A stretch of 64,000 nucleotides of DNA from Janthinobacterium silvisoli (GCF_014200725.1 NZ_JACHCL010000001.1:1054001-1118000), one strand, 5' to 3'; positions 10,617-19,843 are shown, numbered from the stretch's first letter. Numbers and translations: made by a program. Notes: generated by a model not told the origin, from the sequence alone.

Positions 10617-10768
10617 GTGTGAAAACTCCAATAAAAAGAAAGGTTTAAAACGTAAATTGAGAACTCAATCAACCTTTGATTTTACCATACTAAGCCCCAT
10701 ATCTCCCAGACAAGCAGGGTACATCTTCCAGCCCCAGCTGAGTTTAATGCAATCTTAAGCTGTTTTTT

Positions 10769-10796
10769 TTGCAAAAAGCGGGGTCCATGCTATCCT
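10769..10796 (+). promoter_or_regulatory. Possible sigma-70 promoter for the Bax inhibitor-1 gene
   Basis: TTGCAA at 10769-10774 and TATCCT at 10791-10796 are spaced by 16 bp. They lie 40 bp upstream of the start codon at 10837. The boxes match the consensus only partly. Confidence 0.3.
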
Positions 10797-10836
10797 TGGC
10801 CGCAGTAGCAATTTGAATCGATCACACGGAGGCACT

Positions 10837-11523
10837 ATGAATCAGAACATGCAACGCACTTTTGACCTGTCGGGAGGCATGCAGCAAGTACGCCACCAGG
10901 TCTTGCGCAACACTTACTGGCTGCTGGCGCTGTCCATGATACCGACCGTGATGGGCGCATTCGTCGGCGTGCAGCTGCACCTGCCAATGCTGCATGGCGG
11001 CATGGGCTTCATCATCTTCATGGCGGTCGCCTTCGGCTTCATGTTTGCAATTGAAAAAACCAAGAACTCGGGCCTGGGCGTCGCCGTCCTGCTGGGCTTC
11101 ACCTTCTTCATGGGCCTGATGCTCACGCCTATCCTGACGCGCACGCTCGGCTATTCGAACGGCGGCACCCTGATCATGACGGCGTTCGGCGGCACGGCCA
11201 CCATCCTGGCAGTGATGGCAACCATCGCCACGGTCTCGAAACGCGATTTCTCTGCGATGGGCAAATGGCTGTTCGCTGGTGTGATCGTGCTGATCCTGGC
11301 ATCGGTAGCGAACATCTTCCTGGGCCTGTCGGCACTGTCGATCGTCATCTCGATGGTTGCCATCGCGATCTTCTCGGCCTACATCCTGTATGACGTGCAG
11401 CAAATCATCAACGGCGGCGAGACCAATTACATCTCGGCTACCCTGCGCATCTACCTGGACGTGTACAACATCTTCACCAGCCTGTTGTCCCTCCTGGGCC
11501 TGGCCGGCGGCAGCCGCGACTAA
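10837..11523 (+). CDS. Bax inhibitor-1/YccA family membrane protein
   Basis: This is a 228-aa integral membrane protein of the BI-1/YccA (UPF0005) family with seven predicted transmembrane helices. In E. coli, YccA modulates FtsH; other bacterial members behave as pH-dependent calcium leak channels. Which role applies here is unknown. Family features include the polar N terminus, the ILYDVQQIINGGETNYISATL segment with its aspartate near the last helix, and the short end FTSLLSLLGLAGGSRD. The ATG at 10837 follows GGAGG by six bases. A strong terminator follows the stop. Confidence 0.93.
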   Translation: MNQNMQRTFDLSGGMQQVRHQVLRNTYWLLALSMIPTVMGAFVGVQLHLPMLHGGMGFIIFMAVAFGFMFAIEKTKNSGLGVAVLLGFTFFMGLMLTPILTRTLGYSNGGTLIMTAFGGTATILAVMATIATVSKRDFSAMGKWLFAGVIVLILASVANIFLGLSALSIVISMVAIAIFSAYILYDVQQIINGGETNYISATLRIYLDVYNIFTSLLSLLGLAGGSRD

Positions 11524-11542
11524 TCATCACGCGTCAAAAATC

Positions 11543-11570
11543 AAAAGCCGACCTGCGGGTCGGCTTTTTT
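11543..11570. terminator. Bidirectional rho-independent terminator
   Basis: The stem AAAAGCCGACC/GGTCGGCTTTT has a TGC loop and a following T-run. It lies 20 bp after the Bax inhibitor-1 stop and also faces the end of the LysR gene on the other strand. Confidence 0.9.
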
Positions 11571-11588
11571 ACGCCTGTACCACCAGCT

Positions 11589-12440
11589 TTACATCGTTCG
11601 CCACCGCTCGGCCACCAGACGCAGGCAGGCGCGGGCGCGGTCCAGCGTGGGATTGTCGCGCTGGGCCGCATACACGGCGTAGGCAGAATGCGAGAATTCC
11701 GGCGCGCCGTGGACGCGGAACAGCTGGCCCGCTTCGAGATACGGGCGCGCCATGCCGACGCGGAAATAGCTGGCGCCACCCACTTCGCGCAAATACACCA
11801 GCGCCAGCGGCCCCAGCGAAATCGACACGGGCGGACTGCTCAGCTCGGGAAACGCCGCCTGGTGGTTGGCCGCAAAGCTGGGGCCCCAGTCGACATACAC
11901 ATAGGCGTCCGCATGCATCTGCCCATCGGGACGGGTGGTCAGCATCACCAGCTTTTCCTCGGCCAGCAATTCACTGACCAGGCCAGGGCGCTGCGGCGGG
12001 TTGTACAGCACGGCCAGGTCCAGCGAACCGTCATGCACGGCGTCGAGCAGCCGCGCCGGGTTGTCGACTTCGGCGCGCAAGGCGATCTTTGGACAATCGC
12101 GGTTCATGCCGATCAGCCATTCGCCCAGCATCGGCTGCCACAGGCTCAGCTCACAACCGATGCTGACGCCATCCTCCCTCCCTGGCGGCAAGGCCACCTG
12201 GTGGCGCGCCCGCTCCCACACTTGCACCATGGTTGCCGCGTGGCGCATGAAACGCTCGCCAGCCGGCGTCAGGCGCGCGCCAGCCTTGTTGCGCACGAAT
12301 AGCTGGCGCCCCAGTTGCTGCTCCAGGGTACGGATGCGGGCGCTGACCGCCGTTTGCGTCACATGCATGCGTTCGGCCGCCATAATGAAACTGCCGCAGG
12401 AAGCCACTTCCAGAAAGGTACGCGCTTGATTGATATCCAT
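11589..12440 (-). CDS. LysR-family transcriptional regulator
   Basis: This 283-aa regulator has the LysR winged helix at its N terminus (MDINQARTFLEVASCGSFIMAAERMHVTQTAVSARI, residues 1-36). An LTTR substrate-binding domain follows. The ATG at 12440 gives the canonical LysR N terminus; the longer in-frame extension upstream is not LysR-like. It is transcribed in the same direction as cfa, 40 bp downstream of it, so it may be cotranscribed. The target and inducer cannot be read from the sequence. Confidence 0.9.
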   Translation of the reverse strand: MDINQARTFLEVASCGSFIMAAERMHVTQTAVSARIRTLEQQLGRQLFVRNKAGARLTPAGERFMRHAATMVQVWERARHQVALPPGREDGVSIGCELSLWQPMLGEWLIGMNRDCPKIALRAEVDNPARLLDAVHDGSLDLAVLYNPPQRPGLVSELLAEEKLVMLTTRPDGQMHADAYVYVDWGPSFAANHQAAFPELSSPPVSISLGPLALVYLREVGGASYFRVGMARPYLEAGQLFRVHGAPEFSHSAYAVYAAQRDNPTLDRARACLRLVAERWRTM

Positions 12441-12480
12441 CAGGCGATGATAGCAGTTAGGCCCTGGTTCATGCCGGCCA

Positions 12481-13641
12481 TCAGCTGACCCGCTGGTAGC
12501 CGCCCAGCACGCCCTGCTTGGACAGCACCCACTGCCACAGCTGCAAATCACGCGCGCGGAAAGCCCCGGCGCAGGACAGCAAATAGTAGGACCACATGCG
12601 GCGGAAGCGCTCACCCAGCTGATCGGCAAAACGGGGCCAGGCTTGCTCGAAATTGGCGTGCCAGGCCATCAGGGTCTTGTCATAGTCGGCGCCGAAATTG
12701 TGCAGGTCTTCAGCCACGAACAAATCATCCATGGCGTCGCCGATCTGGCCGATCGACGGCAAGTCGCCATTCGGGAAGATGTATTTGTCTATCCACGGGT
12801 CGCTGGTCGACTGGCGCTTGTTCTTGCCGATGGTATGCAGCAGGAACAGGCCATCGTCTTCCAGGCAGCGGTGCGCCACTTCCATGTAGGTGCGGTGGTT
12901 TTTATGGCCCACATGCTCGAACATGCCGATGCTGACGATACGGTCGAAGCGTTCGTGCATGTCGCGGTAGTCCTGCAGGCGGAAATCGAGGTTTGCACCG
13001 CCCGGCAAGCTGCGCGCATACTCGGCCTGCTCCTTCGAGATCGTCACGCCCACGCATTGCACGCCGTATTTTTCAGCCGCATAACGCATGAAACTGCCCC
13101 AGCCGCAGCCGATATCGAGCACGCGCATGCCGGGCTCCAGGCGCAACTTGCGGCAGACCAGGTCCAGCTTGGCTTCCTGCGCCTCGGCCAGGTTGCTGGC
13201 GTCTTTCCAGTAGCCGCAGGTATAGGTCATGCGCGGATCGAGCATGGCGGCGTAAAACTCATTGCCCAGGTCGTAGTGTTCCTTGCCCACCATCCAGGCG
13301 CGGCGCTCGCTTTGCAGATTGAACAGACGCGCCGTCAGCGCATGAAAAGCCAGCCGCACCGGCTTGACTTCATCGCCCAGCCGCGCGCGCAGCAAGTGGG
13401 CAAAAAATTCGTCGAGCTGGCCCGCGTCCCAGTCGCCATCCATATAGGCTTCGCCCAGCCCCAGGTTGCCGCTGGCGAAAGCCCGCTCGGGCACGCCCGG
13501 CTTGCGCAGCTGCATATCCCAGGCAGCGTCGCCATTCAAATGGATGTCTGCCCTGGCCAGCAAGTCGGCTGCCGCGCGGTACAGCCGCGAGTCCGTATTG
13601 ACTACCGCTTGTAGCTCTTGTGTCGTGTGTTGCATGTTCAT
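12481..13641 (-). CDS. cfa: Cyclopropane-fatty-acyl-phospholipid synthase
   Basis: Cfa methylates cis double bonds of membrane phospholipid acyl chains with SAM, typically at entry into stationary phase. The 386-aa protein has the N-terminal domain (FASGNLGLGEAYMDGDWD). It then has the SAM site VLDIGCGWGSFMRYAAEKYGV at about residue 167, the ITISKEQ-like VTISKEQAEYA and the family segments SIGMFEHVGHKN and YIFPNGDLPS. In E. coli, cfa is RpoS-dependent; rpoS is nearby in this window but the link is not shown here. An inverted repeat lies upstream at 13720-13750. Confidence 0.95.
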   Translation of the reverse strand: MNMQHTTQELQAVVNTDSRLYRAAADLLARADIHLNGDAAWDMQLRKPGVPERAFASGNLGLGEAYMDGDWDAGQLDEFFAHLLRARLGDEVKPVRLAFHALTARLFNLQSERRAWMVGKEHYDLGNEFYAAMLDPRMTYTCGYWKDASNLAEAQEAKLDLVCRKLRLEPGMRVLDIGCGWGSFMRYAAEKYGVQCVGVTISKEQAEYARSLPGGANLDFRLQDYRDMHERFDRIVSIGMFEHVGHKNHRTYMEVAHRCLEDDGLFLLHTIGKNKRQSTSDPWIDKYIFPNGDLPSIGQIGDAMDDLFVAEDLHNFGADYDKTLMAWHANFEQAWPRFADQLGERFRRMWSYYLLSCAGAFRARDLQLWQWVLSKQGVLGGYQRVS

Positions 13642-13719
13642 GCCCTACTGCCTCCACTAGTCATGCCTGCGCCGGCCGGCAAGTCGGGAAAAGGTGCCTG
13701 GCAGCGCAAGAGCAACAAA

Positions 13720-13750
13720 ATTATCCACCCGTCATGCCCATCTGGATAAT
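13720..13750. promoter_or_regulatory. Inverted repeat upstream of cfa
   Basis: ATTATCCA at 13720-13727 and TGGATAAT at 13743-13750 form a perfect 8-bp inverted repeat with a 15-bp spacer. It lies about 80-110 bp upstream of the cfa start in a 264-bp gap. It could be an operator or be part of the promoter. The remainder of the gap is AT-rich with nothing recognisable. Confidence 0.4.
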
Positions 13751-13847
13751 GAAAGATGATGGCAATTCACAGCAAAATAATTGCGCTGAAATGACTTGAA
13801 TCAATTATTTAAAACTAATATTAGCGGCAAGAAGCGTGCTGAAGCAT

Positions 13848-13871
13848 AAAAAAGCCGCCTGTTCGGCGGCT
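13848..13871 (-). terminator. Terminator of the JmjC-like gene
   Basis: Read on the minus strand, the stem AGCCGCC/GGCGGCT with loop GAACA is followed by six T. It lies about 35 bp after the stop of the JmjC-like gene. Confidence 0.85.
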
Positions 13872-13905
13872 GTTGTCAGCGTGTTCGCGTCATACGGGGC
13901 AACGC

Positions 13906-14967
13906 TCAAAAGTCGTGATTCTTGGGATACTTGCTGTAAAAGTCGTTTTCCCATTTGAAGTTGGTGAAAGCGACCGTCAGCGAAATATCGAGCGCTTCGA
14001 CAAAATGCCAGCAGCCGACCGGCAAAAACAGGATCTCGCCAGGCGCCAGGATGCAGTCGCGCACCTGCACGTCGCCCATCAAGGGGTGGCGCTGCAAATC
14101 GATCTCGCGCCCATCGACGGGCGTGAAGCAATGGCGCTGGTTATACACGCGCGCCACTTCGCAGGCGGCCATGATGCGCACGCGCTTGCGCCCCGCCACC
14201 TGGGCCATGAAATTATTCGTCAGGTCGTGATGGAATGGCGTGACTGTGCCCGCCGGGCCAAACCACAGAAAGCCCGTGCGCTCGCCCTGCACCAGGTATT
14301 CAGGCAGTTGGCCGATATCGTCCCACAGCTCGCGCAAGGCTTGCCGGTTTTGCGAACTGTTATTGGCCGTCATGTAGAAATCATTCGTCTGGCCGCTGTT
14401 TTCCACCATGCTGGCGTACTCGCCAAAGGCCATCTTGCGCTTGTGGACCAGGCTATTCATTTCATACTGCGCATCGGCTTCGCGACCGAACTGCACTTCC
14501 ACCACACGCTCGGCAAAATGTTCGCGGAAATAGGCGGGACTCCATTTGCTGCGGGCCGGCCAGTCTTCCATCATGCCAGTGATGATCACGGGCTGGTTCA
14601 AACTATAGAATTCATCGAGGAAGGCTTGCGCCGGCAACTGGTGGCGGCGCGGGATTTCGGGGGCGCGCAATTGGTTCAGACGGCGCTGGATATCGATCAC
14701 CCAGTCGCGCTTGGCCAGCCGGTTCGACAGCCGCACGGCGCCAGCCAGATACGGGCTTTGCAGTGCCAGCTCCACTTCGCGGCGCGCCAGTTTTTCGGCG
14801 ATGCCCGCCTGCTGCAGCACCGGCATCAGGCTGGAAGGATGACTGCCCAGCATCAGGTTTTCCGCGATCCAGCTGCGCCACTCTCGGCTCAGTTCCTGCA
14901 CGCCCTGAGCACCCTGCTGCCCTGTCAATGTCGCTACCGCCGCCATCACCGCCTCCTGTGTTTGCAT
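13906..14967 (-). CDS. JmjC-like cupin protein (cupin_8)
   Basis: This 353-aa protein has an N-terminal helical region of about 120 residues and a C-terminal JmjC/cupin_8 domain. This fold is found in Fe(II)/2-oxoglutarate dioxygenases that hydroxylate protein or small-molecule substrates. The metal-binding set is visible: PFHHDLTNNFM gives HxD and GCWHFVEAL gives the distal histidine. The entry motif QPVIITGMMEDWPA is typical of the family. The substrate is unknown. It is flanked by cfa and the chitinase with no sign of an operon with either, and it has its own terminator. Confidence 0.85.
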   Translation of the reverse strand: MQTQEAVMAAVATLTGQQGAQGVQELSREWRSWIAENLMLGSHPSSLMPVLQQAGIAEKLARREVELALQSPYLAGAVRLSNRLAKRDWVIDIQRRLNQLRAPEIPRRHQLPAQAFLDEFYSLNQPVIITGMMEDWPARSKWSPAYFREHFAERVVEVQFGREADAQYEMNSLVHKRKMAFGEYASMVENSGQTNDFYMTANNSSQNRQALRELWDDIGQLPEYLVQGERTGFLWFGPAGTVTPFHHDLTNNFMAQVAGRKRVRIMAACEVARVYNQRHCFTPVDGREIDLQRHPLMGDVQVRDCILAPGEILFLPVGCWHFVEALDISLTVAFTNFKWENDFYSKYPKNHDF

Positions 14968-15033
14968 GTCTTTAACGTGAACGGCCGGGCAGCAATGCTA
15001 CCCGGCCGCGCCCTACTCTACACTAGCAAGGTT

Positions 15034-16980
15034 TCACCGCACTTTCCATACTTCATTGGCCAGCACGCCATTCGCGTCGCCATCGAGCGACCACGAGAAG
15101 GCGCCGCGCAGGCCCTGGTCCTTGACATATTGCATCTTGGTGCCAATCACGGTCGGATCGTCATAGCTCCACCATTGGCCGCCAGTACCCGTGTACAGAT
15201 ACAGCTGCTTGGTGACCGGATGGTAGTAGCGCGTGCCAGCCTTGGCGACGAGCAAGCGGTAGTCTTCGATGCCTGCCTCATAAGAGCCCGGCGCCGCACC
15301 CGTTGCAGTCTGATACAGGCCATTGCCATTCGGCCCTGGCGCCACGCCGGTCCAGCCACGGCCATAGAACGGAATACCCAGCAGCAGTTTGTTGCGCGGT
15401 ACGCCGGCATTGATCATGTACTGGATCGCCCTGTCTGCCGTGTATTCGCGAATCACGCCGATCGATGGATCGGCCGGGTCGGCATACAGATGGGCATTGA
15501 AGTTGGTACTATTTTCCCAACCACCATGGAAGTCGTACGTCATCAGGTTGATCCAGTCCAGCGACTGCGAATACAGGGCCGGTTCCGTATTGTCGATCTT
15601 GTCCTTGCCGGCACCGACAGCGGCCGTCAGCAGGTAGCGCTTGCCGGTGGTGGCGCCCAGCGCATCGAGCTGGCGGCGGAACTCTGCCAGCAGCAAGGTG
15701 AAGTTCTGCTTGTCGGCCGGGCTGGCCGTGTTGTATGGCTGGCCACCACCCATCGGGTATTCCCAATCGATGTCGATACCATCAAACACGTTCACTGCCG
15801 CAGCTGGCCCGCCACGGCCGCCCTGCACTGGCAAATTGCCCTTGATGTAGATGTCGATGCAGGAACTGACCATCTGTTTGCGCAGCGCATCGGTGGCAGA
15901 ACCGGCCGAGAAGAACTTCGACCAGCTCCAGCCGCCCAGCGAAATGAAGACCTTCAGGTTGGGATTGGCCGCCTTCAGCTTTTTGAGCTGCAGGAAGTTG
16001 CCCGACAACGGCGCATCCCACGGTATGGCCTGGCCATCGACAGTGCGTACCGGCGTGCGGATGTAGTCGGCTTCGGCATCGCCGCCCGTGCCTGCGTCCG
16101 GCGCATTCGGATTGGTCGCACCAGGCTCGGCCTTGGTGATCATGTCGCACACATAGCCGCCGTTCTTGGCGTAGATATTACCGAAGGCGTAGTTAATGAA
16201 GGTCAGCTTGCTGGCAGTGCCGCTGCTCTGGATATTGGCCACTTCATAACCACGCTGATACACGCCCCACTGCGCAAAGTAGGCGCCGACTTCGCGGCCA
16301 TTTGGCGTTGGGGTAGGTGTCGGCGTTGGTGTTGGGGTAGGCGTTGGGGTGGGAGTCGGCGTTGGTGTCGGAGTTGGAGTGGGCGTTGGGGTCGGCGTGG
16401 TGCTGCAGTTGTCGACGATGGTCCATGGTTTGCCGGTGCCGGGGCCGCCGTTGTTGGTGGCCGGGTTGTCGCCCTGGGTCCAGTAATTGGCGCGGTAATT
16501 GACGCCGTTATAGCTGACCGTGGCGCCGCCCGTGTAAGCCGTGCTGGCAACCCACGCCAGGGCGCAGGCGCTGGCCGCCGCCGGGTCAGCCGTTGGGCCA
16601 GGCGCCGCCACTGGTGCAGGCGCCGGGGTAGGCGTTGGCGTCGGTGCCGGCGTTGGCGTCGGAGTAGGCGTGGATTCTGCGCCGCAAATGCCGCCAGCAC
16701 TCCACAGGCTAGGCGAGGCGACAGGATTCCAGCCAGAACCGGCGTAATCGGTCTGCGTTACCAGCGCCGTATAGGTGCCGCCCTGGTACGTGACGACCGA
16801 GCCGGCCGTGTAGGTACCGCCCTCTTGCCAGGCGGTGCAAGCCACCGTGCTGGCCGCCAGCATCTTCGACGCGGCTGGCGCACTGGCCTCGCCACTGCCA
16901 CCACATGCCGCCAGCACACCGCCGCTGGCCACGCATAACATCATGTTCCTGATCGTTTTTCTGAGTATTAAATTTTCCAC
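15034..16980 (-). CDS. Secreted GH18 chitinase lipoprotein with two chitin-binding modules
   Basis: This is a 648-aa family 18 endochitinase. The N terminus has a signal with lipobox LAAC (Cys26). A first CBM5/12-like module follows at about 47-98, then a Thr-Pro linker, a second CBM5/12-like module at about 138-192 and a long Thr-Pro repeat linker. The GH18 barrel starts near 228. The catalytic motif DGIDIDWEYP lies at about residues 400-410 and includes the proton-donor glutamate. The start is GTG at 16980, preceded by AGGAG. The 346-bp upstream gap holds half-sites resembling N-acetylglucosamine-regulon boxes. Lipidation suggests it may stay cell-attached. Confidence 0.93.
   Translation of the reverse strand: MENLILRKTIRNMMLCVASGGVLAACGGSGEASAPAASKMLAASTVACTAWQEGGTYTAGSVVTYQGGTYTALVTQTDYAGSGWNPVASPSLWSAGGICGAESTPTPTPTPAPTPTPTPAPAPVAAPGPTADPAAASACALAWVASTAYTGGATVSYNGVNYRANYWTQGDNPATNNGGPGTGKPWTIVDNCSTTPTPTPTPTPTPTPTPTPTPTPTPTPTPTPTPNGREVGAYFAQWGVYQRGYEVANIQSSGTASKLTFINYAFGNIYAKNGGYVCDMITKAEPGATNPNAPDAGTGGDAEADYIRTPVRTVDGQAIPWDAPLSGNFLQLKKLKAANPNLKVFISLGGWSWSKFFSAGSATDALRKQMVSSCIDIYIKGNLPVQGGRGGPAAAVNVFDGIDIDWEYPMGGGQPYNTASPADKQNFTLLLAEFRRQLDALGATTGKRYLLTAAVGAGKDKIDNTEPALYSQSLDWINLMTYDFHGGWENSTNFNAHLYADPADPSIGVIREYTADRAIQYMINAGVPRNKLLLGIPFYGRGWTGVAPGPNGNGLYQTATGAAPGSYEAGIEDYRLLVAKAGTRYYHPVTKQLYLYTGTGGQWWSYDDPTVIGTKMQYVKDQGLRGAFSWSLDGDANGVLANEVWKVR
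16305..16400 (-). repeat. Thr-Pro linker microsatellite inside the chitinase gene
   Basis: An imperfect 6-bp repeat encodes an uninterrupted (Thr-Pro)n linker between the second carbohydrate-binding module and the catalytic domain. A shorter similar tract lies near 16625-16675. Such tracts are prone to length variation. Confidence 0.85.
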
Positions 16981-17326
16981 GCTATCTCCTGTCTGGGTTT
17001 GCGGAAGACGACTCTTTGTTTTAGATAAATAATGACCCTGTGGATTGTTACAGTTGCGTGACGAGCATGCTGCTGAAGAAATAGGTAGTCAAGTGGTTTT
17101 GCAGTGGCATCAAACAGGTCAATACCACTTGGCTCAAAATTCAACTGAGCTTAGAAAGATGGCGTGTTGTCCTACTGGAGGAAACACAAAATGCAGGGGG
17201 AAGGAGGAAAAAATCGATATTGCCTTGGAGGAACATACCAATTTCGATAATATTGAAAGTGGTATTACACTGGCTTTATGATGACAGGACGGGCGCCTGC
17301 CAGGCCGCCCGCCAGTTCTACAAGAA
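16981..17326. promoter_or_regulatory. Chitinase upstream region with inverted TGGTATT half-sites
   Basis: This 346-bp gap is lower in GC than its neighbours. AATACCACTT at 17121-17130 and its exact complement AAGTGGTATT at 17257-17266 lie 126 bp apart. They contain the TGGTATT/AATACCA half-site known from GntR-type NagQ boxes in N-acetylglucosamine regulons. No complete TGGTATT-N4-AATACCA box is present. The short reading frame 17045-17281 has no plausible product. Confidence 0.35.
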
Positions 17327-18670
17327 TTACTGAGCCAGATCAAACACCGCCATCGACTCGACGTGCGACGTATGCGGGAACATATTCACTACGCCTGCCT
17401 TGCTCAAGGTGTAGCCTGCTTCCAGCGCCAGGATGCCGGCGTCGCGCGCCAGGGTTGACGGGCTGCACGATACATACACGATGCGTTTGGGCAGCATATC
17501 CGGACGCGTCTGCGCCAGGCCCACCAGCGCCTGGCACAGGGCCATGGCGCCATCGCGCGGCGGGTCGATCAGGATGCGGTCAAACTTGCCCAGGGCGATC
17601 AGGTCATCCGTCGTCACTTCAAACAGGTTGCGCGTGGAGAATGAAGTCTTTGCCGACAAGCCATTCGCTAACGCGTTTTCCAGTGCGCGCTCGGTCAAAG
17701 TGGTACTACCTTCGATGCCAACCACTTCGCTGCCCTGAGTGGCCAGCGGCAGGGTGAAGTTACCGAGGCCGCAGAACAGGTCGGCCACGCGGTCTTGCGG
17801 CTGCACTTCCAGCAGGCGCAAGGCCTTCGATACCAGTACCCGGTTGATGTGGTGATTCACCTGGGTAAAGTCGACCGGCTTGAACGGCATCTTGACGCCA
17901 AATTCCGGCAGCAGATAATGCAGCTGCTTGTCCAGCGGGTAGAACGGCACGGCCGTTTCGGGGCCCTTCACCTGCAACCACCATTGCACGCCATATTCGT
18001 CGGCAAACGCCTTGAGCTTGTTTTCATCGTCGCCCGTCAATGGCGCCATGATGCGCAACACCATGGCGGTGACGTCTTCGCCCACGGCCAGCTCGATCTG
18101 CGGCATCTGGTCGAAGATCGACAGCGAGGCGATCAACCCGCGCAGCGGCAGCAGCATGTTCGATACGTGCGGCGGCAGGATCTCGCAGCTATCCATGTCG
18201 GCCACGAAAGCCGATTTCTTTTCATGGAAACCCACCAGTACGGCATCTTTTTTCTTGACGTGGCGCACCGACAGGCGTGCGCGGTAGCGGTAGCCCCAGG
18301 TCGGGCCATACATCGGGCGCATGATGTTAAGCGGACGCACCTTGCCGATATGCCACAGATTATCTTCCAGCACGCGCTGCTTGATGGCGACCTGGGCCGA
18401 CGGCTCCAGGTGCTGCATCGAGCAGCCGCCGCAGTTATCGAAATGCTTGCACTTGGGCGTGATGCGCATGGCCGATTCGCGGTGCAGCGCCGTCATGCGG
18501 GCCATTTCCCAGTTCTTCTTTTTCTTGAACGTGACAAAGCTGACCTTCTCGCCCGGCAAGGCGCCTTCAACAAACACGACTTTGCCCGGCGTGCCGTCTT
18601 CGTTTTCAATATGGCCGACGCCGCGGGCGTCCATGTCGAGCGATTTGATTTCGATGATATTTTCTTGCAT
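17327..18670 (-). CDS. rlmD: 23S rRNA (uracil-1939-C5)-methyltransferase RlmD
   Basis: RlmD is a SAM-dependent methyltransferase that makes m5U1939 in 23S rRNA (447 aa). An N-terminal TRAM domain (IIEIKSLDMDARGVGHIENEDG) comes first. A [4Fe-4S] cluster is coordinated by cysteines in CKHFDNCGGCSMQHL and a later cysteine (CEILPP). The methyltransferase domain has LFCGLGNFTLPLA, IDPPRDGA and the catalytic VYVSCSPSTLARD. The ATG at 18670 is the natural start; upstream in-frame TTG adds only three residues. It lies downstream of rpoS, as is common in betaproteobacteria. Confidence 0.96.
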   Translation of the reverse strand: MQENIIEIKSLDMDARGVGHIENEDGTPGKVVFVEGALPGEKVSFVTFKKKKNWEMARMTALHRESAMRITPKCKHFDNCGGCSMQHLEPSAQVAIKQRVLEDNLWHIGKVRPLNIMRPMYGPTWGYRYRARLSVRHVKKKDAVLVGFHEKKSAFVADMDSCEILPPHVSNMLLPLRGLIASLSIFDQMPQIELAVGEDVTAMVLRIMAPLTGDDENKLKAFADEYGVQWWLQVKGPETAVPFYPLDKQLHYLLPEFGVKMPFKPVDFTQVNHHINRVLVSKALRLLEVQPQDRVADLFCGLGNFTLPLATQGSEVVGIEGSTTLTERALENALANGLSAKTSFSTRNLFEVTTDDLIALGKFDRILIDPPRDGAMALCQALVGLAQTRPDMLPKRIVYVSCSPSTLARDAGILALEAGYTLSKAGVVNMFPHTSHVESMAVFDLAQ

Positions 18671-18803
18671 AGCGATCAATAGATAAGAGTGGGCCGGGAC
18701 GCAGGGCCGCGCTGGAACTTGTAGAAAGGGGGAAAAGGTCAGGCGCCGCGAGCGGGGCGTATGATAGCAGATGCAGACCCCGAGTAGCCGGGGCCTGTTA
18801 TCT

Positions 18804-19835
18804 TCACAATAATGAGTCTCTGACGACGCCGCGTGCCGCCATCGCGCGTTTCAGTTTGATCAAGGCTTCCTGCTGGATCTGGCGCACGCGCTCGCGCGTC
18901 ACGCCCATCTCTTCGGCCAGGGTTTCCAGGGTGGCTGGATCGTCATTATCCAGGCCGAAGCGGCGCATGATGACCACGCGCTGCTTGTCGGGCAGCTTGG
19001 TCAGCCAGTCACGCACCAGCACCGTCATTTCATGGTGTTCGGCGCGCGCATCGGGGCTGTCTTCGGCGGCGCCGGGCAGCATGTCCATCAAGGATGACTG
19101 TGGGTCGTTGTCGAGCGGCGCGTCGAGCGAGGTGGCATGTTCGGACAGGGCCAGGATATCCTGCACCTCTTCCACCGGACGGCCAACCAGGTGGGCGATG
19201 TCTTCGGCGGTGGCGTCCTTGCCGTCATGGTGCTGCGCTTCGAGGTGGTATTTGCCGCGCAGGATCTGGTTCAGCTCGCGCACCATATGCACCGGCAGGC
19301 GCACCGTGCGGGCCTGGTTCATGATGGCGCGTTCGATACTCTGGCGTATCCACCAGGTGGCGTAAGTGGAAAAGCGGAAACCGCGCTCGGGCTCGAACTT
19401 GTCGATCGCCCGCATCAGGCCGATATTGCCTTCTTCTATCATGTCGAGCAAGACCACGCCGCGGTTGATGTAATGCTTGGCGATCGACACGACCAGGCGC
19501 AGGTTATGCTCGATCATGGTTTGCCGGGCTTCGAAATTGCCCTGCTTGGCGAGGGTGGCGTAATGCACTTCTTGCGGCGCCGTCAGCAGGGGCCGCGTGC
19601 CGATCTGGTTCAGATAGTGCTGGGTGGTATCGGTCGACAGTTCGGCCGCCAGCACTTTTTTCAATTCATCGACACTTTCGACCAGCACGCTGACGCTGGC
19701 AGGCTCGGCGCCCTCGCCAGCCTCGACGGCGTCGATGCCGTCGAGTTCGCCAACATCTTCCGTCACGATGTCGTCCGCGCCCTCTTCCGGCGGATCCATG
19801 TCATCGTCCAGCTGGTCATGCGGCGCGTGTGTCAT
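18804..19835 (-). CDS. rpoS: RNA polymerase sigma factor RpoS
   Basis: RpoS is the stationary-phase and general stress sigma factor (343 aa). After an acidic N-terminal extension of about 55 residues come region 1.2 ([17 protein letters not shown]) and region 2 ([61 protein letters not shown]). Region 3 and region 4, with the helix-turn-helix [20 protein letters not shown], complete the protein. The nlpD gene lies 8 bp upstream, and in enterics nlpD contains the main rpoS promoter. A GC-rich hairpin without a T-run lies downstream near 18778-18793. Confidence 0.97.
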   Translation of the reverse strand: MTHAPHDQLDDDMDPPEEGADDIVTEDVGELDGIDAVEAGEGAEPASVSVLVESVDELKKVLAAELSTDTTQHYLNQIGTRPLLTAPQEVHYATLAKQGNFEARQTMIEHNLRLVVSIAKHYINRGVVLLDMIEEGNIGLMRAIDKFEPERGFRFSTYATWWIRQSIERAIMNQARTVRLPVHMVRELNQILRGKYHLEAQHHDGKDATAEDIAHLVGRPVEEVQDILALSEHATSLDAPLDNDPQSSLMDMLPGAAEDSPDARAEHHEMTVLVRDWLTKLPDKQRVVIMRRFGLDNDDPATLETLAEEMGVTRERVRQIQQEALIKLKRAMAARGVVRDSLL

Positions 19836-19843
19836 TGCTTTAC

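Noticed and set aside
16305-16400. Tandem repeat that could be taken for a CRISPR-like array
   Set aside because: The unit is 6 bp, there are no spacers, and it encodes a Thr-Pro linker in frame within the chitinase.
13873-16938. A 1021-codon reading frame on the plus strand
   Set aside because: It runs antisense to the JmjC-like and chitinase genes, both of which have clear domains. It is a shadow frame of high-GC coding sequence and shows no family motifs.
17045-17281. A 78-codon reading frame upstream of the chitinase
   Set aside because: It has no Shine-Dalgarno, no recognised motif and lies in the chitinase regulatory region. The region reads better as control DNA.
18778-18793. GC-rich hairpin after rpoS as a terminator
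   Set aside because: CCCCG-AGTAGC-CGGGG is a short stem without a T-run on the minus strand, so a rho-independent terminator cannot be supported.
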